A stretch of DNA of 64,000 nt from Ectocarpus siliculosus (taxonomy: Eukaryota; Sar; Phaeophyceae; Ectocarpales; Ectocarpaceae). The notes under the pieces are model-generated. The model ran no database searches. It was not told the DNA's origin and was given only the letters and a program-made list of their open reading frames with translations. The position numbers and the translations under genes are program-made. The stretch covers positions 1,959,884 to 2,023,883 of the forward strand of contig FN649755.1 of NCBI GenBank assembly GCA_000310025.1, in the 5' to 3' direction. Below, piece by piece: positions 1-11,628 of this stretch; position 1 is the first letter of the stretch, and every line of letters begins with the position of its first letter.

Positions 1-396
1 GTCAGTGATGCATTCATAGCGTTAGCGGAGATCACTGCTATCTGTGCCTCTAGGCTTCCTCGAGCAGCACACAGGAACAGGCTCTACAAGATTTGTAGTT
101 TCTTTTGTTCGCCGCTCTGTTCATTACCGGCCGTCGCGTTTGTCGACCTAGAGTGCTTGTTGTTGTTGTTGTTGTTGGTGTCGCCGTTGTTGCACCTCCG
201 CCCCTCCATGAATCAATCCGCGGGGTCCACGTTGTTCGAACTTCACTGGTGCGTTTCCCAACGTCGACATGGCATCCTTCGCCGTCCCCCCCACCGATCC
301 TCGGTATGATGTTTTCTTGTTGCTGCTCTGCTGGCCTCGTCTTCGACCAACGGATCACATCTTGACGGCGCCGGAAAACGGCGGTACCGGCAACAG

Positions 397-3300
397 ATCT
401 GTGCGAGCACTTGCGCTGACTATGCCTACTATGGCACGCAGTTCGGCGGGGAGGTGAGCTCACAGTTGAAGGGCGCGAGCCTGTTGTGTGCATGAATCAT
501 CTTCTTGTCGACGTGCCCCTGGACAAGATATTGGGCCCCCGAAACCGAGGGTAACATAGTACCCAAAACGAAACCAAAACACACATACTTTCTCTCTCTC
601 GCATCAGTTGATGGTATTCAACAGCCACACAATGATGCACGTGTAACCGCGGGTTGCAGACAACGGCACAAGTGCTGCGAGCGCTGATATCTTGGAGGTA
701 AATGCCATCAATACAAAAAAATATTCACGCGCGTGTCGGCGAGGCTGGAACCAAGAGTAATGCGTCTCAGACGATGTAGACGACGGCGATGACAGTCGTG
801 CGCGACTTTTTGCCGCGGTGTATGTCGAGGTGGGAGCGACAGGCTGGGGGAAGAAGGGTCTCTCTCGCCCGATTCCCTAACGCAGCCTTCGCCTCGGGCA
901 ACCGGTGGTTGGCACACCACAACCCCTAAGCCTCGTTAGCAAAGATCACGGCTACGTCTCTTCATCCCGACAAGGGAAATCACTTGCCGCCTCACATTCA
1001 GTATCGTCTGATACACTGCGGTTACCTCTCTTCACGCTGACAAAAATGCCCATCCCTCGTCGTCGTCGCCTTTCCTCTTCTTGCTCTTCAAATGGATGTC
1101 GTCAGTGCTGGTGCGGCAACAACGCCGACTACGACGTCTACGGAGAAGCAACGTGCGATATGGGGTGCACTGGTGATTCCTCTGATATCTGCGGAGGCTT
1201 CAACGCCATGTCGGTACGTACGCGTGCAGCTGACCACTGCTTGTCTCAGAAATTCGGTGTTTGTCTTGGCCCTGTGCCGCACGTACACGACGATGTGTAT
1301 TTACACTCCCGGGCTGGCGAGCGCGAATAGCTTGCGATGTAGTTGTAGGGTTAGGGTACTCGGGGGAGGCCTAGCGCCGTGGTGTAGTCTGAGGGCTGGA
1401 AACCTGCTAGTGGCTTTGGGTTCGTGTCTACCTCCCTCCAAGCGTTTGAACTAGCGAGTGCAAGGAAGTCGCCAGGTTTGAGGTACATACGCGCGTCCAC
1501 ACGTACACACAGCGTCACGAGGGCTTCTGTACTGCTAGGTACTGCTGCAGCGCCGGCTATGAACAGGGTGATTAGCGCCCCATCTGCTTGACTCTCTTGT
1601 GTGAGGACGTCAGTAGTACGTAGCAGACGTGAGCGTCCGCGTCCCAAATCATGGTTGGCAGAGAATGGACTCCACCGCTGCAGTAGGCGACAGAATCGAA
1701 ATCAGGGGTCACCAGCACCTACCGGAAGAGTGTTAGCGAGCAACTCCGAAACAAGGAGTGATTCGAAATTTCGTGAGGCGTGCTGTGTCGGACAAATTGG
1801 ACTACGTAGCGTACCTATCAACAGCAGGGAAGGGTCTCGTGTGGGATTGGTGTGCCGTTTGGAGGAGACGCCCTCCCTATACGTTCGTCGTCCTTGCGGT
1901 CCTTCAGTTTGGGTCCGCACCTAAGAACCTCTAGTTTCGACCGAGGCTGATGTTCTTGGTCCCTGCAGGGTTACGCGATGAATGACGCTATTTAGGTAAT
2001 GGTGTACGGGGGTTTCTGAACCGACCTCACAACAAACGGTGCTGAAGTTCTCAGATTTCGAGTTACTCTTTATCTGCTATTTCCTCTCAAGTGCGCGCGG
2101 TACAAAACATCATTTAACTTGTCAATCCTCTTTCGTTTTGCCGCCGTTTGCTTCCCCCCCCGTCAATAACCCCTGCCCGCAGTTCTACTCGACCGGCTCG
2201 GTGGTAGAAACCCCGTCTCCCGTCCCGGACGAAGTAACCCCGTCTCCCGTCCCGGATGAAGAAACCCCGTCTCCCGTCCCGGATGAAGTAACCCCGTCTC
2301 CCGTCGTACCCACCGAGCCCGGGTACCTCGGGTGCTTCGGCGACTCGCAAGCCGACCGTGTCTTCTCCGTTGTCACCGGCTCCGGCAGCATGACCACGGC
2401 GGTAAGCGGCGGTAGTGTGAGCAGGATGAATCGACGAAGGAAGGGCGTTGTTGGTGCTTTGCGCTGGTGGTCCCCCCCGTGGCACTCGCGTTTTTACGCG
2501 TGTTGATTACTTGGTGTTTTTTGTTTGCTTTGTTTGGTAACGGAACACGATACATGCATCTCTACGCATAGATGGGGGTCTGAGGGTCAGTGATGCATTC
2601 ATGGCGTTAGCGGAGATCACTGCTATCTGTGCCTCTAGGCTTCCTCGAGCAGCACACAGGAACAGGCTCTACAAGATTTGTAGTTTCTTTTGTTCGCCGC
2701 TCTGTTCATTACCGGCCGTCGCGTTTGTCGACCTAGAGTGCTTGTTGTTGTTGTTGTTGTTGGTGTCGCCGTTGTTGCACCTCCGCCCCTCCATGAATCA
2801 ATCCGCGGGGTCCACGTTGTTCGAACTTCACCGGTGCGTTTCCCAACGTCGACATGGTATCCTTCGCCGTCCCCCCCACCGATCCTCGGTATGATGTTTT
2901 CTTGTTGCTGCTTTGCTGGCCTCGTCTTCGACCAACGGATCACATCTTGACGGCGCCGGAAAACGGCGGTACCGTACGGCAACAGATCTGTGCGAGCACT
3001 TGCGCTGACTATGCCTACTATGGCACGCAGTACGGCATGGAGGTGAGCTCACAGTTGAAGGACGCATTGTGTGCATGAATGCTCTTGTCGACGTGACTGG
3101 GCGATATATAGATGTCGGGTCCCCCAAAACTGAAAATGAACAATACCCGAAACAGAAACAGCAACACACGTACTTTCTCTCTCGCAACAGCAGTTGCTGT
3201 TATTTTACAGTCACACAATGATGCACGTGTGACCACGGGTTGGAGTAAACGGCACAAGTCTGAGGTAAAGATACGAAAAAAACATAAAAAAGGATGCATG

Positions 3301-6300
3301 CCCTGGTCGGTGAGGCTAGAACCAAGAACAATCCGTCTCAGATGTAGACGAGGCGCTGACAGTCGTGCACGACTCTGCAGCTGAGTGACTCGAGGTGGAA
3401 GCGACAGCTTGGGGGAAGATGAGTCTCTCTTACCCGATTGCCTAACTCAGCCCTTGCCTCGGGCGACCGTGCTGACCCTCTTGAATATGAGGTGTTCGTT
3501 GCATGTTTTTGAGGTGGTGTTTTGTATTCGTGTAAGATATGGAGCGTTATGTGTTGTTTCTGTCGTTAGTGCTTTGGTTTGCCTCTTACCACGGGAATGG
3601 ACAACCTCAAGTGTTTGATCAGTACAGAGATGTACAGGACAGAGAGATTGGAACGGCTTTCCTGTGAAGACAACAATGTTGTTGTCTTCTCCGTTGAATA
3701 CAGTTTTTGGCACCACGACACGCCTCGTTAGTAAATACCATGGTTACCTCTCTTCATGCCAACAAGGAAGTTACTTCCCGCCTCGTAGTATCGTCTAACC
3801 ACTGCGGTTACCGCTGTATGCCAACAAGGAAGTCATTTCCCGCCTCGTACTTAGTATCGCTAAACACTGCTGTTACCTCTCACTCCACGCTGACAAAAAA
3901 ACCAATCCCTTATCTTCGTCGCCCTTCATCCTCTTTGACTGGATGTCGTCAGTGCTGGTGCGGCAACAACGCCGACTACGACGTCTACGGAGAAGCAACG
4001 TGCGACATGGGGTGCACTGGTGATTCCTCGGAAACATGCGGAGGCAACAACGCCATGTCGGTACGTACACGTGCAGCTGCCCGCTGTTTGTCTCAATAAT
4101 TCGGCGTTTGTCTTGGCCCCGTGCCGCAACGTACGCATCAGGAGCTCCGTGCATGGATACTGCTGCAGCGCCGATCGTTTCTTGATTTATTTGGTTTCCA
4201 TTCTCCATTCTTGCGTAGCAGGCTTGTGTAGCAGACTTGCGTAGCAGACTTGCGCGTCCTCGTCGATCATCCTTGGCAGAAATTGGACTCCACCGCCGCA
4301 ATAAGCCAGAGAATCGAGAGCGGGATTCTGATCCACCCACTTCCAGAGGTAGCAACAAAATATTGCTTGGCAAGTTCGTCGTAAGGCGTGCTATGTCGGA
4401 GAAGTTCGACTACTACCTAGGTAGCGCATCTATAACAGGGAAGGGTCTTCTGTGGGATTGATGTGCCGTTTCGGGGAGACGCCCTCCCTCTATTTCTGTC
4501 GTCCACCTGGTCGTACAACTAGGGCCCACACTCAAGAACATCTGGTGTCGACCGATGCGTATGTTGTTGGTCTCCACAGGCTTACGCGAAGAATGGCCGC
4601 AATCTAAGTCGCTCTCAATCGACCTCACCAACTAGTGCCCCCAAGCCCTCAGGTTCGAGTCTTCTCGAGGCTGAATTTCTCTAAGTGCCGACACGAACAT
4701 TTTCCAAATTATCAAAACTCTTTCATTTAGTCATGGTCACCCCCCCCCTCCCCCCCCCCTCCGACAACGCCTGCCCGCAGTTCTACTCGACCGGCTTGGT
4801 GGGAGAAACCCCATCCCCCGTCCCCGATGAAGAAACCCCGTCTCCCGTCCCCGATGAAGTAACCCCGTCGCCCACCGAGCCCACCGAGTCCGGGTACCTC
4901 GGGTGCTTCGGCGACTCGCAAGCCGACCGTGTCTTCTCCGTTGTCACCGGCTCCGGCAGCATGACCACGGCGGTAAGCGGCGGTAGTGTGAGCAGGATGA
5001 ATCGACGAAGGAAGGACGTTGTTGGTGCTTTGCGCTGGTCGTCCCCCCCGTGGCACTCGCGTTTTTACGGCCGTAGATTACGTAATGATTTTTTTGTTTG
5101 CTTTGTTTGGTAAAGGGACACGATGCGTCCATCTCTACTGGTAGATGAGGGTCTGGGGTTCGTGATGAATTCATTGCGTTAGTGGAGATCACTGCTATCT
5201 GTGCCTCTAGGCTTCCTCAAGCAGCGTGCCGGGACAGGATCAGGCTCTACTTGAACATTGTTTCTTCTTTTTGTTCGCTGTGCTGTTAACCTCCAGCCGT
5301 TGCTTTTGTCGACGTTCGGTGGTGGTTGTTGGTGTCCCCGTTGTTGCACTTCCGCCCCCCCATGAATCAATCCCCGGGGGCCACGTCGACATGGCAACCA
5401 TATCCATCCCCGTCCCCCCCCCCCGATCCTCGGTATGATAATTTCTCGTTGCTGCTCTGCTGGCCTCGTCTTCGACCAACGGATCACATCTGGACGGCGC
5501 CGGATAACGGCGACACCATACGGCAACAGATCTGTGCGAGCACTTGCGCTGACTACGCCTACTATGGCACGCAGTTCGGGGGGGAGGTGAGCTCACAGTT
5601 GAAGGACGCGAGCCTGTTGTGTGCATGAATGCTCTCGTCGACGTGACTGGGCAATACACATACGGGGTCCCCCAAACGAAAATGAAAAATACCCGAAACA
5701 AAAAAGGCAACACACGTACTTTCTCTCGCAACAGCAGTTACTATTATTATAGCCGAACAATGATGCACGTGTGACCACGGGTTGGAGCAAACGGCACAAG
5801 TCCTGTGAGCGCTGATTTGAGGTTTGAGGTAGTGTTTCGGCTGCAGGATGATGTGGGGGGTTAAGCGTTTTTTGTCGTTAGTGCTTCGGTTTGCCTGTGA
5901 CCACGGGAATAGACAACCTCAAGTGTTTGGTCAGCACTGAGGGATGTACTGGATATAGAGACTCGTAACGGTTTTTCCTGTGAAGACAACAGCAACAAAC
6001 GACATTACTTCCCCATTGAATACAGTTCTTGGCACCACAACACGCCTCGTTAGTAAATACCATGGTTGCCTCTCCTCATGCCAACAAGGAAATTACTTCG
6101 CGCTTTGTAGTATCGTCTAACCACTGCGGTTACCGCTTCATGCCAACGAGCAAGTCACTTCCCGCCTCGTACTTAGTATCGTCTAAACACTGCTGTTACA
6201 TCTCACTCCACGCTGACAAAAAAGTCAATTCCTAATCTTCGTCGCCCTCCCTCTTCCTGTTCTTGGAATGGATGTCGTCAGTGCTGGTGCGGCAACAACG

Positions 6301-6495
6301 CCGCCTACGACGTCTACGGAGAAGCAACGTGCGACATGGGGTGCACTGGTGATTCCTCGGAAAAATGCGGAGGCTTCAACGCCATGTCGGTACGTCGGTT
6401 TGCTGTTGTGCTGCCTCTTGTGTGTGCTTTAGTCGACCCAAACATGCGTGATGTGCATGTTTTTGATTCTTGACTCGCGACAGCGACACCAGTAG
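397..6495 (+). CDS. Multi-WSC-domain protein, 3' part (5' end outside window)
   Basis: Likely extracellular or wall-associated carbohydrate-binding protein. Exons read as 397-453, 1106-1213, 2183-2401, 2986-3042, 3953-4060, 4781-4972, 5530-5586 and 6282-6389, perhaps ending with 6433-6495. All internal exons start and end in phase 0 with AG/GT borders. Each WSC domain (~82 residues) is split over three exons: linker plus GYLGCFGDSQADR..GSMTTA, then ICASTCADYAYYGTQFGGE, then CWCGNNADYDVYGEATC..CGGFNAMS. The eight conserved cysteines and the CWCG and CGG motifs are visible. The window holds one partial and two complete WSC domains joined by Pro-rich TPSPVPDE stalks. The WSC family (PF01822) is known from yeast stress sensors and is expanded in brown algae. 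The terminal exon (stop at 6493-6495) is weak; the other exons are strong. Catalytic domains, if any, lie upstream. Confidence 0.85.
635..900. repeat. Dispersed repeat D inside WSC intron
   Basis: The segment from the 'ccgcgggttgcag' region, through 'gtgctgcgagcgctgat', to the 'gcctcgggcaaccg' end recurs at 3225-3475, in shortened form at 5765-5870, and outside the WSC array at 60655-60720. The WSC copies were multiplied with the cassette. The 60.66-kb copy shows that the element is also dispersed. Class unknown, possibly SINE-like. Confidence 0.5.
2203..2318 (+). repeat. Coding minisatellite of the WSC linker
   Basis: A 24-bp unit encoding TPSPVPDE or TPSPVPDEV-type octapeptides is repeated about four times here, and about three times at 4804-4880 in the next unit. 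It makes a Pro/Glu-rich stalk between WSC domains and accounts for the length difference between the two copies of exon c. Confidence 0.75.
2586..5157 (+). repeat. Tandem WSC cassette unit 2
   Basis: Second head-to-tail copy with exons at 2986-3042, 3953-4060 and 4781-4972. Exon sizes are the same as in unit 1 except exon c, which is 192 bp against 219 bp because the linker repeat has fewer copies. Intron sequence is shared with both neighbours. Confidence 0.85.
5158..6390 (+). repeat. Tandem WSC cassette unit 3, incomplete
   Basis: Third copy, with exons a (5530-5586) and b (6282-6389) but no recognisable exon c downstream. It is more diverged from units 1 and 2 than they are from each other. 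Homology stops just after the donor at 6390, which probably marks the 3' limit of the duplicated block. Confidence 0.8.
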
Positions 6496-6815
6496 TGGCT
6501 CTTTACGCCATGACGACGGCGAGACGGCTGTGCAGAGCATTCTGTCACACACACACAAATAGTAATGAGGGCAATTATTTTAGGAGTGACGGAGACGAAG
6601 GAAAGGGAAGAAAGGAGGACGAAGACGACGATGGAGGAGGAAAAGATGGAGGAGGAGTGGAAGAGAGCAAAGGGTTCGAGCCAGATGATTTTCCCCTAAA
6701 ACAAAAAACGCAAGGCTAGGAAAGAACTGCCCAAGATTGTTGTCAAAATGATGATGATAAAGATGGTAGCGAAAACAAGAAAGATCATGTCCTAAACGAA
6801 CTAGAGTACAAGGTA
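6496..6815. other. No gene seen; purine-rich tract
   Basis: This stretch contains a GA-rich tract at about 6588-6670 (agg/gaa-rich) that is open in one frame as an acidic Gly/Glu/Asp run. I see no splice structure or homology and treat it as low-complexity sequence. Confidence 0.5.
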
Positions 6816-7110
6816 CTGGCCTTGGTAGACGCGTCCACTTTTCTTCTGTTGCCACTTTTCTTCTGTTGCTGCCGTTTCTGTCTTTGATCCGAAGGATAGT
6901 TTAGCCTCCCCCATGCCGCCCCCTCACGGGGTCCCAGTTCATGGCAGATAGAAGTGTTCAAATTTGTGTCTTCAACCGCGCTAAGACTGACGTATTTTCA
7001 TTGGTCAGCCTGTTAGCGCGGTCGATGCTAAGAATAAAAAAACACACATACACACGCACACCCTCCTCCTCCGCGTGTTGTTGATGGGTCTCTGCCAAAA
7101 ATCGTTGTTG
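6816..7110 (+). repeat. Dispersed ~300-bp repeat F, copy 1
   Basis: It runs from 'ggccttggtagacg' through 'cgccccctcacggggtccca' to 'cattggtcagcctgttagcgcgg' and a CA-rich tail. The same order of motifs is found at 15601-15880. The right half recurs at 14862-14985, and inverted at about 33985-34100. No coding potential was seen, so it is probably a non-autonomous transposable element. Confidence 0.6.
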
Positions 7111-7355
7111 CATTTTTGTGTCCCTGTCCATGATCTCAACTCCCCCCATTCCCTCCGACAACGTCTCCGCCAGGTCTACGGCACTGCCTAACACCGCCGA
7201 GAAGGGCGTGTGGGTGTACGAAGGGATCGAGGAACGGCGGGCCGCGGCCCAGCATGCTGTGACGGCCCCGCAACAGCCGCTTGGCTTTCGAGACGTGTTT
7301 TCCACATCCTTGATGGAAGTGGGATCGTATGTTGCCTGATGGCCGAGACCAAAGT

Positions 7356-7570
7356 GCTTGGTTCATGTCGGACGGACGCGCTCCGTAGGCTCTCTCGATA
7401 GAATGAGCGGCGATGGATTGGCTTGCTTGGTCCACGTTGGACGGGCACGCTCCTTTGTTTCTCGATAGAATGGGTGGCGATGACTTGCCTTGCTAGCTCC
7501 ATGTTGGACGGGCGCGCCCCTCCGCATCTTGGTAGTAGCATGACTTGCGTGGTTTGGTCCCGGGTTGCGT
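7356..7570 (+). repeat. ~68-bp minisatellite, three copies
   Basis: Units begin near 7362, 7431 and 7498 (periods 69 and 67) and share 'tcc(a)tgttggacgggc' and 'ctcgatagaatg' cores. The array makes the minus strand open over a long distance and contributes to a spurious 397-codon frame there. Confidence 0.65.
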
Positions 7571-7920
7571 CTGCTCTACAGTCTGTCTTAACTTCGTTCG
7601 TGTACAATGCTCGACCGGTTTGTTTCTGTTTAGCAAGTGTAAGAACTACAATATGGTTGGGGGTAGGGGGGCGGGCAAGAAAGGGAGGGTTGTGGAGGGT
7701 TGTGCTATTATTGGAAAAAAAAATAGTGTAGCAGTGTTTCGAGTCTTCGACACCCCGTGGCCCCTCTTCTCTGCCAGCCGGCCACCTTGTGGTGGAGTCA
7801 GAGGCGCTTGCTCGGACGCTGACCGGTTTGCGGGCTTGGATAGAACAGCCGATTTTCTCCTGAAGGAAAGGGGGGGTACGTGTGATTTGACAATTTTTCG
7901 CATCCCCCCTGCTTAGGCGC

Positions 7921-8020
7921 ACCTGGTCCGGTGACAACCCGGCATGCTCCGTCTGGGCTTGGTAAGGATTCGAGGTCAATGGTCTATGACTTCGTACGGC
8001 ATGCACGACTAAGTGTACAC
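7921..8020 (-). mobile_element. tRNA-related short element S, copy 1
   Basis: Shares 'ctggtccggtg', 'gctccgtc', 'gaggtcaatggtct' and 'ggcatgcacgact' in the same order with copies at 21482-21586 and 25673-25770, and more distantly with 10625-10710, 11535-11628 and 38742-38830. Read on the minus strand, TGCCGTAGTCGT resembles a Pol III A box and GGGTTCTCACC a decayed B box, which suggests a tRNA-derived SINE. This copy has a degraded A box. Confidence 0.45.
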
Positions 8021-8029
8021 GCCCCCAGT

Positions 8030-8120
8030 CGCACCTCATAGGGTTGTAGGGAAAAAGTTTTTTGAGCCACCTTCGGCGACGTACTGTAGGAAGGAACGAT
8101 TGGCCGTCGATGATCGGCAT
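8030..8120. repeat. Short repeat shared with the 0.9-kb array
   Basis: The 'ttttgagccacctt..ggaaggaacgattggcc' segment recurs at 10565-10620 and 11475-11535, always just before or beside a type S element. It seems to be part of a composite repeat. Confidence 0.5.
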
Positions 8121-8537
8121 TTTTGCGCGCAGCCGCAAGTACCCGTTAGTTGCTCGGAAACAAATTGTTCCTCTTGCTGTCTTTCTCTTTTGCACCCTTG
8201 TGAGTTGCTCGTGCCTTTTTTTGATGTTTCCAAAGTCCCTTGCGGGCTGGTTGATGAGTGTCAAAGGAGAGTACGTGAGGTTTTTTTTGGGTACACACGC
8301 GGCTGTATCGAAGCATGTCGCACGCCTCCTGTGCCTGTTGTGTTTGCGACAGAGAGCGTGCTTCCCACGCTCATCACGCACCTAATACCGCGGGCAGGGG
8401 GAGTTATTCACCGCACCACAGTACAAACAGGGCTGGCGGCAGGCAGGCTCTCTTGGGGGGTTGGCGTGATTGGCGCCGCAGGATAATAGTGGTTTATTGC
8501 TTGTAGAAGTAAGTGTTGTTTTGACATTGCTAACAGG

Positions 8538-8605
8538 TGTTGTGCCGAGTGAGATGCTGGTGCTCGGCGACGTGCCTCTGAGAGACTTCGACCTGCAGTG
8601 TGAGG
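8538..8605 (+). CDS. Possible single exon, unknown protein
   Basis: Between an acceptor (ttgctaacag) and a possible donor (gtgagg|gtaacg) lies an open stretch reading VVPSEMLVLGDVPLRDFDLQ. Its composition looks coding. No neighbouring exon can be joined to it and no family is recognised. Confidence 0.25.
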
Positions 8606-9343
8606 GTAACGATGGCATGCACGGTCAATCTTCCAAGCCCGAACGTTTTGGATCCCCGCGATTTTGTTGTTTGTTTCTTGAATTGCACTTCGTTGCCTGG
8701 GCGCAGGACTCTTGACTGTCTTTTGCTGCCTTCCAGCAGGCAGGTCATCGCCGGCCACGAACGAACGTACATGTGATAAAGGGTGTCTTCCTCGTTGCTG
8801 CACTTGGCGCCCGCACTTACAACCTTGGCGGCTAAGAAGTTGACCCTCGGCAACCTCGCAACCTGAACGAACTTGAGCACAATATGTTTATTTGTGAGCT
8901 CGGTCGTTGGCTCGGTTAGGAACCCCTTACACTGATCCCTACGTTGTGGACATTCGTGGCGGAACCCTATTATAGGTACGTCGAACCTCCGCCTCGGCCG
9001 AAACTAGAGGTTCTTCAGGGTGGGCGCCTGCTACTGTAGAGCAGGAAGGTCATGACCGGCCACGGACACACATGTGATGGCAGGTTGTGTGTGCGATTGA
9101 GAAGCAAGGACGCCCAATGATACGGTGTTGCCTGCAGAGTGTAGGCATGCACCTAGTTTCGTTTATTCATCCGAAGACGCCCTCGAAGCGTGAGTCTGCA
9201 TGCGAACTGAATAGTTTCAAGTGTCTTATCCGCCCGAAGCGTTTGTGTGGGGAGAGAGGCAACGAAAGAAGGGAGCGTGAGCGAGAACAGAAATAGGTTA
9301 TTCGCCATGTGGACGGTCTACAGAGCTTGAGTTCAGATAGGAA

Positions 9344-9682
9344 ATGAAAACTGCTTACCTGAATGATACTGATGAGGAGTACGCGATCCCGAATCTTCGT
9401 GGCCGCCAGACTTGGGTTTCCATCGTCACAGCACCCCTCGACACCTTTGGTCAACGGTCTTGCAGTACCGTAGTCCAAGGGAAGTATCAGGATGGCACTT
9501 CTTTTCCTTCGCTTATCACGGAAGACGCCCGTCAGGAGCAACTTTTCGCCCTTGAAGCTCAACCTATTCCCCCGTCATGTCGGAAGGCTACTACAGCAAG
9601 CATTATCTCATGGCCCGGAAAGGCCGGAGGGATCACCTTCTTCGCGAGGAGAAAGAGAGGCACAGAACGCGACACCACGTAA
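9344..9682 (+). CDS. Coding-like open frame, unknown protein
   Basis: 112 codons from an ATG, beginning MKTAYLNDTDEEYAIPNLRG and continuing with a balanced composition (GRQTWVSIVTAPLDTFGQRS) that looks protein-like up to about codon 80. The opposite strand is also open here (9167-9562), so the strand is uncertain. No domain is recognised. Confidence 0.3.
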   Translation: MKTAYLNDTDEEYAIPNLRGRQTWVSIVTAPLDTFGQRSCSTVVQGKYQDGTSFPSLITEDARQEQLFALEAQPIPPSCRKATTASIISWPGKAGGITFFARRKRGTERDTT

Positions 9683-10624
9683 GAACCGCTTATTTAGCTT
9701 ATGGCTCGACGCTTATTGGTTGCCTCCAACCGAGCACATCTTCTTGTTTGTCAAGTTCTTATTTGGAGCAGGCATCCACCTATGATAACCGGGGTTCGTT
9801 CTTGTTCTTATTATTTCTAAACCGATTGGCCCTACGCAGACGACACAGACAGGTCTTTCTGGGTGGATTTCATCACGAGACACTCGTATTATCACCCCCT
9901 ACATGGCAGTACCGCATGTTCGGTATGGGAGAGGAGAGGTTGCCGAAAATAAATAGGGAGGCGAAGTGGGCAAACAAGAAGAGTTACCGTACCAACCTAC
10001 GGAGTGGGTGTAGACTAGATGACGCATGGAATATGATCGAAATTGACGAAGGTGATCCACTGGAATCGGAAGGTCTACAGTAGTCTACATAGAGAAGAGG
10101 TCCAAGGAGAAAGATATCTTGCTTTTGCCGAGAGAGAAGAACATAATCTAAACAAAGAAACCAAGGACGACACGGAGGGTCTGGATGTGTACGGGATGTT
10201 GAAAGAAGGAAAAGACTTCAAGGAGTACCTACCTAACAAAGTGGTCAAATTTAGGACTGCGGACGTTGGCCTTCGAGAACGTAGACGAAGATTTTTGTAG
10301 GAAGATAGACGAAGACGACAAATCCAGACGTACATGAATGCGGCTCCGAGTGCGAAGACCAATGTTCATGTGCCTGGGGAATGTCGGTTGTACAAAGGAG
10401 AGGGAAATGCTCGTGATTGGGCTGGGAAAACGTAGAAGGAAAAGGTACAGAGAGACGTTTGAGGCATGGAATAGCTAGCTAGAAGACGACGGTAGGTGAT
10501 GCACTGGGGCGTTGCAAGCGGGATGAAACGTGGGAAGTGATATCGATAGGAAGTATAGGTTAGGGAAACCTTTTTGAGCCACCTCTTGGGCAACGTAGGA
10601 AGGAACGATTGACCATCGGTGATC

Positions 10625-10710
10625 GGTCCTGTGGGAACAACGCTCCGTTCTGTCGAGGACGCATGGTCAATGGTCGAACCGCTAAGGCATGCAAAACATG
10701 AGAGAGAGAG
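10625..10710 (-). mobile_element. tRNA-related short element S, diverged copy
   Basis: Reads 'ggtcctgtgggaac..gctccgttct..gacgcatggtcaatggtcgaacc..ggcatgcaaaacatgag', aligned in order with the other S copies. It lies inside the 0.9-kb array. Confidence 0.4.
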
Positions 10711-11534
10711 TGCGCCCCCCCTTGGGATCCAACCCCTACGATTGGGAAGAGGCGTAAGGAAGCTGACATGGCAAGTAGTACTACTCCCGTATGCAATGTA
10801 TGGTATAGAAGAGAAGTTGCCGAGAGAAGCTTGGGGGGCGAAGTGGACAAACAAGTATCATAGGGGTAACAACCCAGGGAGCGGAATAAGGCTGTAGATG
10901 ACGTATGGAAGAGTCCGGAATCGATGAGGTTCGTACATTGGAAACGAACCGTAGGTAAAAGGTTCATCAATGGAACCGCACTGTAGGTTTAGAGGGGTTC
11001 AAGAACAACAAATCTGCTGCTTTTGACGAGAGAGAACAAAACCTAAAAAACGAATCCAAGGACAAAGGGGTCTACACTAGATGTGTGCAGAATGTTGAAA
11101 GAAATAGTAGGCACTTAATGGACCAATGGGATGCAACGACAAAGCCGAAGGTCAATTTCAGGACTGAGGACAACGACCTTTGAGAACGTTGACCAAGATT
11201 AAGGAAGACGATGAAGACGACAAGTAAGTTCAAATGTGAACGCGGCTGCGAGTGTGAAGACCGGGTTCATGTTGTTGCGAAACGTCCGTGTTCGGCGACA
11301 AGGACAGAGAACGTACATGACTGAGTTGGACAAGTAGAAGGAAAGGGTACAGGGAGATGTTTGAGGCATGGAATAGCCAGCAGGAGAAGACGGTGACTGT
11401 ACCGGGGCAAAAGAAGTGGGTTGAAAAGGCGGGAAGTGATATCGATAGGATATAATAGGCTAGGGAGAACACTATTGAGCCAACTTCTTTGGCAAAGTAC
11501 ATCGAAGTGGGAAGGAACGATTGGCCATCGGTAA

Positions 11535-11628
11535 TCGATTCTGTTGGAACAACGATGCGTCCTCTCGAGGAAGTGTGGTCCATGGGCGAACCGCCAAGGC
11601 ATGCGAAACATGAGAGAGAGTACGCCCT
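11535..11628 (-). mobile_element. tRNA-related short element S, diverged copy
   Basis: Second S copy of the array, one array period after the copy at 10625. It has the same order of motifs, ending 'ccaaggcatgcgaaacatgag'. Confidence 0.4.

Larger units (their letters stand above)
1..2585 (+). repeat. Tandem WSC cassette unit 1
   Basis: First of three head-to-tail units carrying exons a (397-453), b (1106-1213) and c (2183-2401) with their introns. Base 1 aligns with base 2586 and base 5158. Near-identity with unit 2 extends through the introns (about one difference in the first 90 bases), so the duplication is recent. The left edge is cut by the window. Confidence 0.85.

Noticed and set aside
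1-6390. Three separate WSC genes
   Set aside because: No start or stop codons lie between the cassettes, and exon phases and domain splitting require reading across unit borders, so one gene is the simpler reading.
6495-6719. Acidic 74-codon frame as last WSC exon
   Set aside because: It lies in a GA-rich tract, and the nearest phase-compatible acceptor leads to a stop at 6493-6495 before it.
7188-8381. 397-codon minus-strand open frame
   Set aside because: It runs antisense through a 68-bp minisatellite, a tRNA-related element and other repeats. The repeat content explains the lack of stops, and no domain is visible.
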